Shown: one piece after another, positions 7,069 to 15,076 of the stretch | Layout: every line of letters starts with the position of its first letter | How positions within the stretch are numbered: position 1 is the stretch's first letter | Origin: Crickella sp963642455 | GTDB taxonomy: Bacteria > Bacillota > Clostridia > Peptostreptococcales > Anaerovoracaceae | DNA length: 32,604 nt | Assembly (NCBI GenBank): GCA_963642455.1 | Contig: CAVIGM010000011.1 | Coordinates: forward strand, 1-32,604 | Reading direction: 5' to 3' | Translations under genes and position numbers: made by a program | Notes under the pieces: model-generated | Database searches by the model: none | The model's input: the letters and a program-made list of their open reading frames with translations, nothing else | Told to the model about the DNA's origin: nothing

Positions 7069-7652
7069 TATAACAACACCTCCATATACTTGCGTATTAC
7101 GTTGTCTATCTTAAAAAGTTTTGCATAGTCCATCAGTCGGTTCAAATCTTTATCTCGTCTCGACACATAGGACTTAAGGGCGGATTTAAAATCCTGGGCT
7201 TCGATAGAATTCCTACAGCGTATTAAATCACAGATTGTCCGTTCCAAGTCGTACATTGGTATCTCGTTACCATAATTATCAATCACCATAATCTTTCCAA
7301 CTTCCAGAAGCTCTCTTTTGACGGTATATACCTTGCACTTGCCATTAGCAACAATCCTGTGAGAATTGTAGCCAGAGTACGTGGTCAACGTATGTAAAAT
7401 GGGCTCTCGATCCGTCAGATTATGATAGTAAAAAGCCTCGTCGTGAGAGAAAACGGCGCTCGGACATCTCATGTGAAGCAAAAGAAGCTCGTCGGTCCAA
7501 CTGTTCTCAGCTACATAAATGCCATGTCCGACTTGCTCCAAGCTGTTCTCACGAACATATTTATAAAATTCGGATTTAGTAACACCAGATTCAGCAGCTA
7601 TACTCGGCGTTAGATAATTATGGTCCTGAAGTAATGTGTCCATTTCACTCAT
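7068..7652 (-). CDS. AbiEi-type antitoxin / transcriptional repressor (type IV TA)
   Basis: AbiEi antitoxins have an N-terminal winged helix and a C-terminal domain, and repress their own operon. Here the N-terminal part (LTPSIAAESGVTKSEFYKYVRENSLEQVGHGIYV) is the winged helix. The middle contains the usual SHDEAFYYHNLTDREP and the YDLERTICDLIR block. The gene is full length (194 aa) with no break, although its toxin is cut off. An upstream ATG at 7664 is possible, but the ATG at 7652 has the better ribosome binding site (aagga and ggtgg upstream). Three copies of a 12-base repeat sit in the promoter, as expected for autoregulation. Confidence 0.85.
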   Translation of the reverse strand: MSEMDTLLQDHNYLTPSIAAESGVTKSEFYKYVRENSLEQVGHGIYVAENSWTDELLLLHMRCPSAVFSHDEAFYYHNLTDREPILHTLTTYSGYNSHRIVANGKCKVYTVKRELLEVGKIMVIDNYGNEIPMYDLERTICDLIRCRNSIEAQDFKSALKSYVSRRDKDLNRLMDYAKLFKIDNVIRKYMEVLL

Positions 7653-7666
7653 TGCAACCACCATCC

Positions 7667-7732
7667 TTTCGTGCTTATATTATAATCCAAATAAGCACGA
7701 AAGAAAATAGAAAAATTAACTTTCGTGCTTAT
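7667..7732 (-). promoter_or_regulatory. AbiEi operator cluster and promoter
   Basis: The 12-mer tttcgtgcttat occurs at 7667-7678 and 7721-7732, and as its exact reverse complement at 7691-7702. A minus-strand TATAAT (7684-7679) lies between the first inverted pair, about 30 bases before the antitoxin start. Bound repressor would cover the -10 box and flanks. AbiEi binding to repeats in its own promoter is established for the family; these particular sites are inferred. Confidence 0.75.
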
Positions 7733-7769
7733 TTCGTTTCTGATATTAGCACAATCGTGCAAATAAAGT

Positions 7770-8894
7770 CTACAAAGTCAAATCTCCATCCTTGACCCAG
7801 CCGAGTTTTCTGCATACAGCATTGATGGCAGGAGCAAGAATTGCAGGAAGTACAAATGATATAAGAATGAGTCCGAGCCAGTCCATTCCCGTGATTGCAC
7901 CTCTAAGGCCTGCGGCGATGTCTGCGCACCAGCCTGAGTAGACGCCAATCTGACCGACCAATCCACAGGTGCCCATGCCTGACGAAATAGGCGCTCCGTT
8001 CATTTCAAGATGGAAAACGCAGGTTGCGATTGGGCCTGTGATGGCCGAGGTAAGAGTAGGGGCAATCCAGATTCGAGGGTTTTTGATTATATTTCCCATT
8101 TGAAGCATTGACGTGCCGATGCCCTGCGAGACGAGGCCGCCCCAGCTGTTTTCTTTGAAAGACATTACTGCAAAGCCGACCATTTGAGCGCAGCAGCCAG
8201 CAACGGCGGCACCGCCGGCAAGACCGGTAAGACCAAGTGCGGCGCAAATTGCAGCAGACGAGATAGGAAGTGTGAGTGCAACGCCGACAACTACCGAGAC
8301 GATGACTCCCATAAGGAAAGGTCTAAGCTCTGTAGCCCACATGATTATTGTTCCGACCTTCATAGCGGCTGCTCCGAGTGCTGGAGCCCACCAAGCCGAA
8401 AGCCCAACGCCGACAGCTATCGTTACAAGTGGCGTCACAAGAAGGTCGATTTTTGTTTCGCCTGCGACCATTTTGCCGACCTCCGCCGCGATGATCGCTA
8501 CAAATAATACAGCAAGTGGCCCGCCTGCTCCGCCGAGCCCATTGGCCGCAAAGCCCACAGGCACAAGCGAGAAAAGAACCATTGGAGGGCATTTGAGCGC
8601 ATAGCCGATAGCTACAGCCATTGCGGGGCCGACCATGGCCATGCAAAGTCCACCAACCGTATAGTCGACGCCGGAAATTGTAGCCACAGGAGTTGTAAGC
8701 CAGCTTACGTGGAACTGCGTTCCGATTGTGTTGATGATTGTTCCGACAAGCAGCGAGCAGAAGAGTCCCTGCGCCATTGCGCTTAGCGCATCAATTCCGT
8801 AGCGCTTTGCGGAAATCTCGATGTTCTTTCTCTTGAGGAAGCTCTTGAAGCCGCCGCCCTTGCGGTTTGCCTTTGCACCTTTTGCCTCGTTCAT
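7770..8894 (-). CDS. EIIC-type membrane permease (PTS_EIIC_2 family, 374 aa)
   Basis: A very hydrophobic protein with about nine or ten membrane segments, beginning after a basic cytoplasmic start (KANRKGGGFKSFLKRKNIEISAKRYGIDALSAMAQGLF). The family is the EIIC_2 group of phosphotransferase-like permeases, with Gly-rich loops and PPMVLFSLVPVGFAANGLGGAGGPL. No EIIA, EIIB or sugar enzyme is nearby, so the substrate and even phosphate coupling are uncertain. The open frame extends to 9089, but that would overlap the upstream flavoprotein gene. The ATG at 8894 has an aaaggtg ribosome binding site 8 bases upstream and is preferred. That leader carries three acgaaag-like repeats. Confidence 0.8.
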   Translation of the reverse strand: MNEAKGAKANRKGGGFKSFLKRKNIEISAKRYGIDALSAMAQGLFCSLLVGTIINTIGTQFHVSWLTTPVATISGVDYTVGGLCMAMVGPAMAVAIGYALKCPPMVLFSLVPVGFAANGLGGAGGPLAVLFVAIIAAEVGKMVAGETKIDLLVTPLVTIAVGVGLSAWWAPALGAAAMKVGTIIMWATELRPFLMGVIVSVVVGVALTLPISSAAICAALGLTGLAGGAAVAGCCAQMVGFAVMSFKENSWGGLVSQGIGTSMLQMGNIIKNPRIWIAPTLTSAITGPIATCVFHLEMNGAPISSGMGTCGLVGQIGVYSGWCADIAAGLRGAITGMDWLGLILISFVLPAILAPAINAVCRKLGWVKDGDLTL

Positions 8895-8931
8895 ATCTTT
8901 CGCACCTTTCGTATCTTTCGTATTTACAGTT

Positions 8932-10080
8932 TCAGTCCTGCAACTTCTCCCTGATTGCATCCGCCGCCGCGCAGGCCGAGGACCAGCAGAATTGCAGATT
9001 ATAGCCGCCCGTATTTCCGTCGACATCGAGGACCTCGCCGATTGCATATATGCCAGGATGCGCCTTAAGTTCCATGGTTCTGAGGTCAACGCAAGAGAGC
9101 TTGATGCCTCCGCTTGTGACCATTCCGCCTGGCTCGCAGCCCTCTACTATAAAAGTATCTGCCACAAGAAGTGACGCGAGCTTCTTCGTCGAAATGAAGC
9201 CTTTGTCGGTCATGGCACGATTGGCGATAAGACGGTAGAGACGCTTAGGCAACTTGCCCTCCGCATCTCCGATAGGATCCGCCGAACCCGGAAGCCAGTT
9301 AATCCTCAGCTGCTCGCCTTTATCTGCATACCTTGAAATATTCAATACGACAGGTCCGGACAGATTCTTGTGAGTGAGAAGTATGTCGCCTTTCTGCCTG
9401 TGAGAATTCTTGCCTGTTCCAATGCACAGCTCGACATCGGAAACGGATATGCCGGAGAGCTCTCCGTAAGGATAATCCATTACATTGATCGGAGCGAGTG
9501 CCGAGCGAGGCTCTGTGAATTCAAGCCCAAGCTCTTCTCTAAGAAAAGGATAGAGGGATCCGTCGGAGCCGCTCGCAGGATAAGTTATGCCACCGCAGGC
9601 GATTATTATGTTGTCGCTAAGTTTTTTGAGTCTTNNNNNNNNNNNNNNNNNNNNNNNNNNNNNNNNNNNNNNNNAATCTGTACTTATCGTCCAGCCGTTA
9701 TCTGACGCTTTCTTAAGGAGCAGATTGAGAACATCCTCGGCCTTCATGGAAGCAGGATGGACAAGTTCTTTCTCATCCTCCACAAGCTCAAGCCCATTAG
9801 CATGGAAGAAATCCATCATCGAAATATTGCTGTGCTTGTATAGACAACTCCTAATCTTCTTGCCGTTGTCGCCATAGCAATTAACGAAATCCTTGATGGA
9901 ACCGCCATGTGTAATATTGCATCGGCCACCACCAGAAAGAAGAAGCTTGCGACCTGGCAGGCTTCCTTTTTCTACAATAAGGCCATGCGCGACTTTGAGA
10001 TTAGCTGCGCACATCAGCCCAGATGCTCCGGCACCGATGATTATTGCATTGTATTTCTTGCCGTTATTTCTTTCAATCAT
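8932..10080 (-). CDS. NAD(P)/FAD-dependent oxidoreductase, BaiN/HI0933 family (382 aa)
   Basis: This is a flavoprotein of the HI0933/BaiN group (the bile-acid reductase BaiN belongs here, but most members have no known substrate). The dinucleotide-binding motif IIIGAGASGLMCAANL is near the N terminus. Also visible are KLLLSGGGRCNITHGG, IIACGGITYPASGSDGSLYPF, and the C-terminal GGMVTSGGIKLSCVDLRTMELK and EVLDVDGNTGGYNLQFCWSSACAAA. An N run removes about 14 residues. The start is set at the ATG at 10080, eight codons inside the open frame, because an extended -10 box ends six bases before it and no ribosome binding site is present. It is upstream of the EIIC gene on the same strand. Confidence 0.88.
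   Translation of the reverse strand: MIERNNGKKYNAIIIGAGASGLMCAANLKVAHGLIVEKGSLPGRKLLLSGGGRCNITHGGSIKDFVNCYGDNGKKIRSCLYKHSNISMMDFFHANGLELVEDEKELVHPASMKAEDVLNLLLKKASDNGWTISTDXXXXXXXXXXXXXXRLKKLSDNIIIACGGITYPASGSDGSLYPFLREELGLEFTEPRSALAPINVMDYPYGELSGISVSDVELCIGTGKNSHRQKGDILLTHKNLSGPVVLNISRYADKGEQLRINWLPGSADPIGDAEGKLPKRLYRLIANRAMTDKGFISTKKLASLLVADTFIVEGCEPGGMVTSGGIKLSCVDLRTMELKAHPGIYAIGEVLDVDGNTGGYNLQFCWSSACAAADAIREKLQD
9635..9674. other. N run (40 bases) inside the flavoprotein gene
   Basis: The frame is maintained across the gap. About 14 residues of the middle domain are unseen. Confidence 0.95.
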
Positions 10081-10095
10081 GTTTCGATTATAGCA
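10081..10095 (-). promoter_or_regulatory. extended -10 promoter, predicted leaderless start of the flavoprotein gene
   Basis: The minus strand reads TGC then TATAAT (10092-10087), six bases (cgaaac) and the ATG at 10080. The TG one base before the hexamer is an extended -10 element. A TTGTCG-like -35 lies 16 bases further upstream. Initiation 7 bases after the -10 box would put the 5' end at the start codon. Confidence 0.55.
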
Positions 10096-10224
10096 TAAGA
10101 CCATAAGACGACAAATTTATGGCGGCAAGAAATTATCGCGAAATTCACAAAAATTCACACATTCTGAGTTGAAATGCGTTACAATAGATTGGGTTTTTGC
10201 GTGACGGCACGCAAAGGCGCGCGG

Positions 10225-10248
10225 ACATACACATATACAGATTACATA
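10225..10248 (+). repeat. AC-rich leader element, copy 1 (upstream of copA)
   Basis: This 24-base element shares 15 identical bases (acatacacatataca) and then attacata with a second copy at 20895-20917 upstream of recD2. The copies differ by one inserted g. Both lie just before the ribosome binding site. No inverted symmetry is visible. Confidence 0.55.
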
Positions 10249-10274
10249 TACACATATATATAGTAGGAGGACAA

Positions 10275-12446
10275 ATGGATTTTCACATAAGCGGAATGGG
10301 ATGCGCCGCATGTGCGGCAAGCGTTGAGGCGGCAACAAGAGCAGTACCGGGTGTAGAGGACTGCGCAGTTAGCCTGCTTACAAATTCCATGTCTGTTACA
10401 GGACCTGCAAAAAGTGAAGATATCATTGCGGCAGTTGAAGCGGCAGGCTATGGAGCAAGGCTTAAGAAGGAGGGCGAGATTGGAGCAGAAGAGCTTCTGC
10501 AGGACACCGAGACACCTAAGCTTCGCAAGCGCCTTATAGAATCTCTAATTGTCCTTGCCGTTTTGATGAGCATTTCCATGGGCCACATTCTTGACGGAAT
10601 GACGGGCGGCTTGGTTCAGCTTGCGCTCTGCACCCTCGTGATGCTGATTAACAGGAATTTTTTCATAAGCGGCTGGAAGGGCATACGTCACAAAAGCCCG
10701 AACATGGACACCCTCGTAGCCATGGGTTCCTTCGTGTCTTACATCTGGAGCATTTATATGCTTTTCTCGGAAGGGACGACGCAGCACCTTTATTTCGAGA
10801 CCTCGGCAATGATTCTCACTCTTATCACCGTGGGCAAAACGCTTGAGTCGATGGCAAAGGGGCGAACGACGGACGCGCTTAAGGCACTTGTCAATCTCAC
10901 GCCTGAGACGGCGATTATCATAGAGGACGATGAAGAGGAAGAGATTCCTGTCAAAAGAATGTCGGCAGGAGTTGTTTTCGTGGTAAAACCAGGGGGCAAA
11001 ATCCCAGTAGACGGTGTCATTCTCGAGGGCACGACGAGTGTCGATGAGTCGATGCTCACAGGAGAGAGCATACCTGTGGACAAGGGCCCAGGGGATACTG
11101 TCTGTGCGGCGACGATTAACAGACAAGGATATTTCACAGCGAGGGCGACAAAGGTCGGGCAGGACACAAGTCTTGCGCAAATTATCCAGCTTGTAAGCAA
11201 CGCGGCGGCGACCAAGGCACCTATTGCGAGAACTGCGGATAGGGTTGCGGCGATTTTTGTACCAGCGGTGCTGATTATTGCCTTGCTTGTTACGGTGATC
11301 TGGCTGCTTCTTGGCTATGGCCTTGAGACAGCGCTGATTAGAGGCGTGGCTGTTCTTGTTATCAGCTGCCCTTGCGCACTTGGACTTGCGACGCCCGTTG
11401 CGATTATGGTCGGAAACGGCATAGGAGCGAGAAAAGGCATACTCTTCAAGACCGCGGCGGCGCTCGAGCAGATGGGAAATATCGACATCATTGCGCTCGA
11501 CAAGACCGGCACTATCACAAAGGGCAGACCTGTCGTTACAGATATTGTTCCTGCAATCGGCACCTCTAAGGACGAGCTGATAGATTATGCGGCGGCGCTT
11601 GAGGGAAGGAGCGAGCATCCTCTTGCAAATGCGGTTGCTGCATTGACAACAAATACAAATATAAGGCTTTCGGATTTCGAGGCTGTTCCGGGCAAAGGAA
11701 TTAAGGCTTTTGTAACAGAAGGAAGCAAAGCTCTGCTTCTTGCGGGAGGCAAGCTTGAATTCATAAGAGAATGTTGCGGCGAGGAACTTGCAAGGCTCGA
11801 GGCCAAGTCGGAAGAGCTGACCCTGCAGGGAAAGACCGTGATGTTTTTCTCGAAAGGAAATAGATGCCTTGGAATAATTGCAGTCGCTGACGAGATTAAG
11901 GAAGACAGCGTCAAGGCGATAGCCGCACTCAAGGCTATGGGCAAGAAGCTTGTCATGCTCACTGGCGACAATTCTCGTGTCGCTTCTCATATAGCGGAGT
12001 TATCGGGCGTCGATGATTATATTTCGGATATTAAGCCTGATGGAAAAGCGATGGCGGTATCGGAGCTTAAGAAGCAAGGCCGCGTGGCTATGGTCGGAGA
12101 CGGCATCAATGATGCGCCGGCGCTTACGATTGCGGATCTTGGTGTTGCTATCGGAGCGGGCACGGATGTTGCGATAGATGCCGCGGATGTTGTTCTTGAG
12201 GGAAGCAGCATATCCGATCTTGTAACGGCTTGCAGGATAGGCAACAAGACGCTTAGGGTAATTAAGCAGAATCTTTTCTGGGCGTTTTTCTATAATGCGC
12301 TTCTGATTCCGCTCGCGGCGGGAGCCTTCACGGCGCTTCTGTCGGGATGGACAATGTCGCCTATGCTTGCAGCGGCGGCTATGAGTATTTCGAGTTTCAC
12401 GGTATGCATGAATGCGCTGAGGCTCAATATTCTGAAATATGATTAG
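10275..12446 (+). CDS. copA: copper-translocating P1B-type ATPase CopA (723 aa)
   Basis: This pump exports Cu(I) from the cytoplasm using ATP. In order it has one N-terminal metal-binding domain with GMGCAAC (Cys10, Cys13), eight membrane helices, the actuator motif TGES (262-265), the ion-site CPC (365-367), the phosphorylation loop DKTGT (409-413), the class-specific SEHP (446-449) and GDGINDAP (608-615). The late helices carry YN (673-674) and MSISS (703-707), the signature of the Cu(I) class. The start at 10275 has AGGAGG five bases upstream; longer frames to 10197 lack a site. No CopY, CsoR or CopZ gene is adjacent, so copper control, if any, acts from elsewhere. Confidence 0.95.
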   Translation: MDFHISGMGCAACAASVEAATRAVPGVEDCAVSLLTNSMSVTGPAKSEDIIAAVEAAGYGARLKKEGEIGAEELLQDTETPKLRKRLIESLIVLAVLMSISMGHILDGMTGGLVQLALCTLVMLINRNFFISGWKGIRHKSPNMDTLVAMGSFVSYIWSIYMLFSEGTTQHLYFETSAMILTLITVGKTLESMAKGRTTDALKALVNLTPETAIIIEDDEEEEIPVKRMSAGVVFVVKPGGKIPVDGVILEGTTSVDESMLTGESIPVDKGPGDTVCAATINRQGYFTARATKVGQDTSLAQIIQLVSNAAATKAPIARTADRVAAIFVPAVLIIALLVTVIWLLLGYGLETALIRGVAVLVISCPCALGLATPVAIMVGNGIGARKGILFKTAAALEQMGNIDIIALDKTGTITKGRPVVTDIVPAIGTSKDELIDYAAALEGRSEHPLANAVAALTTNTNIRLSDFEAVPGKGIKAFVTEGSKALLLAGGKLEFIRECCGEELARLEAKSEELTLQGKTVMFFSKGNRCLGIIAVADEIKEDSVKAIAALKAMGKKLVMLTGDNSRVASHIAELSGVDDYISDIKPDGKAMAVSELKKQGRVAMVGDGINDAPALTIADLGVAIGAGTDVAIDAADVVLEGSSISDLVTACRIGNKTLRVIKQNLFWAFFYNALLIPLAAGAFTALLSGWTMSPMLAAAAMSISSFTVCMNALRLNILKYD

Positions 12447-12482
12447 GGAATAAACATTAAAAGATAAGGAAACGAATATCAG

Positions 12483-13487
12483 ATGAGAGACAAGACAGGA
12501 ATCATCGAATCTTTAATAGAGAAAAGGCGCGAGCAAGAAGAAATCATAGCAAAGCAGCTTGCCGCAGGCGAAGAGCAAAAGCGCGAGCAGGAGGAAGTTC
12601 TCGCTAAACAGCTCGCCGCAGAAGAAGAGCAAAGGCGCGAGCGCGAGGCTAATCTTAAGCTCCTGAAGGACGAGGAGAAGGCTATCAGAAGCAAGGATGC
12701 CGAGCTTTATGACAGCTTAAGATGTGATTTTCTTGGAAAAGAGACATTCCCTAAGCATCCGCTAAAGGAGTATACGCAAACAGTAGTCAAGGAGAGCATA
12801 GCTCAAGAAGCAAATTCGAAAGAAGCCAATTTGCAAGAAGCCAAGATCAATGAGCCGACACTCAAGGAACTTCTGAAGGGAGCATCTTTGTGGTTTGTGA
12901 TTTTTGGAGGAATAATAAGCTTGGCGGGCCTTCAGACTCTCATCGTTCAGCTGATTGAGGGCGGCGTGCGAAATGGCTTCGTATGGGTGATGCTCGGACT
13001 TGGAGTCCTGCTTCTTGCGGTAGGAATAGCACACGCATGGAGAGAAAGACAACTCATTATTGGGCTTAGCAAGCAGGCACCAACAACCGAAGAAGTCACT
13101 GAGACTGAGGTGGTGGTTAACGAGAATTACCAAGCAGAATACGAGGCTTACAAGAATGAAGTCTTTGCCCTTTATAAGGAGAACCTGAGAAGGCAGGGCG
13201 AACTTAAGAAACAGGAAGCGAGCGCCGCTGCCACTGGCACCGCCGCGACCGGCACCGACACGGCCACAGACACAACCAGCGACAACGAGATTGTGTCCGA
13301 GGCAAAGGCGATGATCGAAAGGATAGACAACATCCTTTACCCGGGACTTTTACCAACAGCAAATCCAGGTTGGGACAGCAAGGACCTTGAGAAAATCTTG
13401 AAGACGGTCAAATCCGGCAAGCTCGATGATTTCGAGAGTGCCTGCATGTTCTATATTAAATATCAGAATCAGCACCCACGAACTTAA
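12483..13487 (+). CDS. unknown coiled-coil membrane protein (334 aa)
   Basis: I do not recognise this protein. Residues 1-75 are a charged coiled coil with an 18-residue repeat: REQEEIIAKQLAAGEEQK is followed by REQEEVLAKQLAAEEEQR. A variable Glu/Ala/Lys linker follows. Two hydrophobic helices (about 138-160 and 167-187, rich in Gly, Leu and Val) form a hairpin, so both ends face the same side. The rest is soluble, with another charged helix (YQAEYEAYKNEVFALYKENLRRQ), an Ala/Thr-rich spacer and a small C-terminal helical domain (EIVSEAKAMIERIDNILYPG onward). It begins 36 bases after copA with a weak aagga ribosome binding site. A charged frame continues just past its stop in the +1 frame. Confidence 0.75.
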   Translation: MRDKTGIIESLIEKRREQEEIIAKQLAAGEEQKREQEEVLAKQLAAEEEQRREREANLKLLKDEEKAIRSKDAELYDSLRCDFLGKETFPKHPLKEYTQTVVKESIAQEANSKEANLQEAKINEPTLKELLKGASLWFVIFGGIISLAGLQTLIVQLIEGGVRNGFVWVMLGLGVLLLAVGIAHAWRERQLIIGLSKQAPTTEEVTETEVVVNENYQAEYEAYKNEVFALYKENLRRQGELKKQEASAAATGTAATGTDTATDTTSDNEIVSEAKAMIERIDNILYPGLLPTANPGWDSKDLEKILKTVKSGKLDDFESACMFYIKYQNQHPRT

Positions 13488-13581
13488 GTTAGAAAAAGAG
13501 CAAGAATCAGAATCGGAATTGAAACCAGAATTCAAATTCGTTCAGGAACCGAAATTCGAACAAGAGCAAGAATCAGAATAA
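13486..13581 (+). other. Glu-rich open frame continuing past the coiled-coil gene stop, +1 frame
   Basis: Immediately over the stop codon the +1 frame reads KLEKEQESESELKPEF and on to EQEQESE before a stop at 13579-13581. It holds a direct repeat, gagcaagaatcagaat, at both ends. The composition fits a coding tail rather than spacer. It may be a tail lost by a one-base indel, or reached by frameshifting. Confidence 0.35.
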
Positions 13582-13603
13582 GCGAATAAGAAGTGAATTA
13601 GAC

Positions 13604-14383
13604 ATGAAAGAAATTGCAAAGAAAGAAAACAATATCAAGAGCCTTATCATTGTCGGCGCGGCTATGCTATTTGCGATAGCCGTCATCTTCAACTGCTGCA
13701 AGACCTATGCGAGCGCAGGACTTGACGAGAAGGAAATGAAGCAGAACAAGGCCACTGTGAAAGAGCTTCAGACCGCTGTTGTAGCGGATGTCGAGGCGGC
13801 GGTTGCGGCGCTTGATAAGGCAAATGAAGTCGATGCGAGTGCGAGCCAGAGAATAAGATACCAGAGAATGTTCAGCTCGAGCGTAATCTTGGGCGACTCC
13901 GTGACCGAGGGACTTACGGTATATAACTGGCTTACCGAGGCAACTGTTTTTGCACAGGTCGGCGGCTCGGTCGTTTACGGAGAAGAGACCTTCCAGAAAG
14001 CGGCTTCAACCTATCCTAAATATGCGTTCTTCGCCTTCGGCATGAACGATATGGGAAATTACAGTGGCGATGCTGCGGGCTTCATAGAGAAATACAACAA
14101 GCTGCTTCAGGATTTCTTGAAGACGTCTCCGAAGACAAGAATTCTTGTTAATTCAATCAGCACCCCTACCGCGGATGCAATCAAGGATAATTCCTCAATC
14201 GCTCCTTATAACGAGTTCAACGAAGCTATCAAGCAGATGTGCAAGGACAACAATTACACCTATATTGACATAGCGGATATTCTTCCGTCGAATCCGGAGC
14301 TGTATGCCGGCGATGGAATCCATGCGGACCCAAGCTATTATCCTATTTGGATGGATAGAATGATTGAAGCGGCGGGAATGTAA
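13604..14383 (+). CDS. membrane-anchored SGNH/GDSL-type hydrolase (259 aa)
   Basis: A single N-terminal membrane segment (about 12-30) puts the enzyme on the outer face, followed by a helical stalk. The SGNH fold motifs are present: block I ILGDSVTEG (95-103) with nucleophile Ser99, block III FGMND (145-149) with Asn148, and block V DGIHAD (237-242) with His240. Gly120/121 may supply the oxyanion Gly. Such enzymes next to MBOAT acyltransferases usually move or remove acetyl groups on surface polysaccharides. The gene lies upstream of DUF4358, MBOAT and DHHW genes on the same strand. The substrate is unknown. There is no strong ribosome binding site (gaagtgaa about 8 bases upstream). Confidence 0.85.
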   Translation: MKEIAKKENNIKSLIIVGAAMLFAIAVIFNCCKTYASAGLDEKEMKQNKATVKELQTAVVADVEAAVAALDKANEVDASASQRIRYQRMFSSSVILGDSVTEGLTVYNWLTEATVFAQVGGSVVYGEETFQKAASTYPKYAFFAFGMNDMGNYSGDAAGFIEKYNKLLQDFLKTSPKTRILVNSISTPTADAIKDNSSIAPYNEFNEAIKQMCKDNNYTYIDIADILPSNPELYAGDGIHADPSYYPIWMDRMIEAAGM

Positions 14384-14440
14384 GCGCAGGCCTGCATGGG
14401 CAAATTCAGAAATTATTACTAAGGGTTAAATAAGAAAAGA

Positions 14441-15076
14441 ATGAAAGAAGAAATTCAGGAAAAATCAAAANNNNNNNNNNNNNNNNNNNNNNNNNNNNNN
14501 NNNNNNNNNNNNNNNNNNNNNNNNNNNNNNNNNNNNNNNNNNNNNNNNNNNNNNNNNNNNNNNNNNNNNNNNNNNNNNNNNNNNNNNNNNNNNNNNNNNN
14601 NNNTAGGCGCGCTACTTATGAAGCTTGTTTTCATCGCGATACTGGCGGCCTTCCTTGTATTCGTTTACTCGCGAGCAAGCGCTAAGGATGTCAATCTGGA
14701 AGATGTGGAAGCACAGCTTATCGGAACAACCGACATAGCAACACTCATGACCGAGTCGAGCGACAGAGACCTGATGCAATTCATGGGACTTGACGCGACA
14801 AGCTACGAGCAGGTGATATATTACCGGAATACCACAGCTCTTGCCGTAGAAGAGCTCTTGATTGTCAAGGCGAAGGACGAGAGCCAGCTCAGCGGCGTTG
14901 AGGATGCTGTAAATTCAAGAATTAAATCACAGATTAAGGCCTATGACAGCTATGGGCCAGCGCAGGTTAAGCAGTTGAAGAATGCGCTTCTGCTCAAGAA
15001 GGGCAACTATTATTTCTATTGCACCGGCGATAATGCAAATAAATATGAGGAGGTGCTTTTGAATGCTGTTCAGTAG
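14441..15076 (+). CDS. DUF4358-domain membrane protein (211 aa, N run inside)
   Basis: After a charged start and the N run, a membrane segment (GALLMKLVFIAILAAFLVFVY) is followed by an extracytoplasmic domain with MQFMGLDATSYEQVIYYRN, ELLIVKAKDESQ and NYYFYCTGDNA, which matches DUF4358. That domain is often found beside AlgI-like acyltransferase genes in Clostridia. The last 14 bases overlap the MBOAT gene, so the two are likely translationally coupled. The function is unknown; a periplasm-side accessory role in O-acetylation is inferred from context only. Confidence 0.75.
   Translation: MKEEIQEKSKXXXXXXXXXXXXXXXXXXXXXXXXXXXXXXXXXXXXXXXXXXXXXGALLMKLVFIAILAAFLVFVYSRASAKDVNLEDVEAQLIGTTDIATLMTESSDRDLMQFMGLDATSYEQVIYYRNTTALAVEELLIVKAKDESQLSGVEDAVNSRIKSQIKAYDSYGPAQVKQLKNALLLKKGNYYFYCTGDNANKYEEVLLNAVQ
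14471..14603. other. N run (133 bases) inside the DUF4358 gene
   Basis: The frame is open and matched on both sides. About 45 residues between the start and the membrane segment are unseen. They may include a low-complexity charged stretch like the one in the DHHW gene. Confidence 0.95.

Noticed and set aside
8895..9089. Longer N terminus for the EIIC gene
   Set aside because: It would overlap the end of the flavoprotein gene by about 160 bases and has no family similarity; the ATG at 8894 has a ribosome binding site.
10105..10274. CopY/CsoR operator before copA
   Set aside because: No TACAnnTGTA-type box or G-rich CsoR palindrome could be seen.
10545..11990. Long open frame (481 codons) on the minus strand opposite copA
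   Set aside because: Arg/Cys/Ser-rich composition without domains; a shadow of copA codon use.
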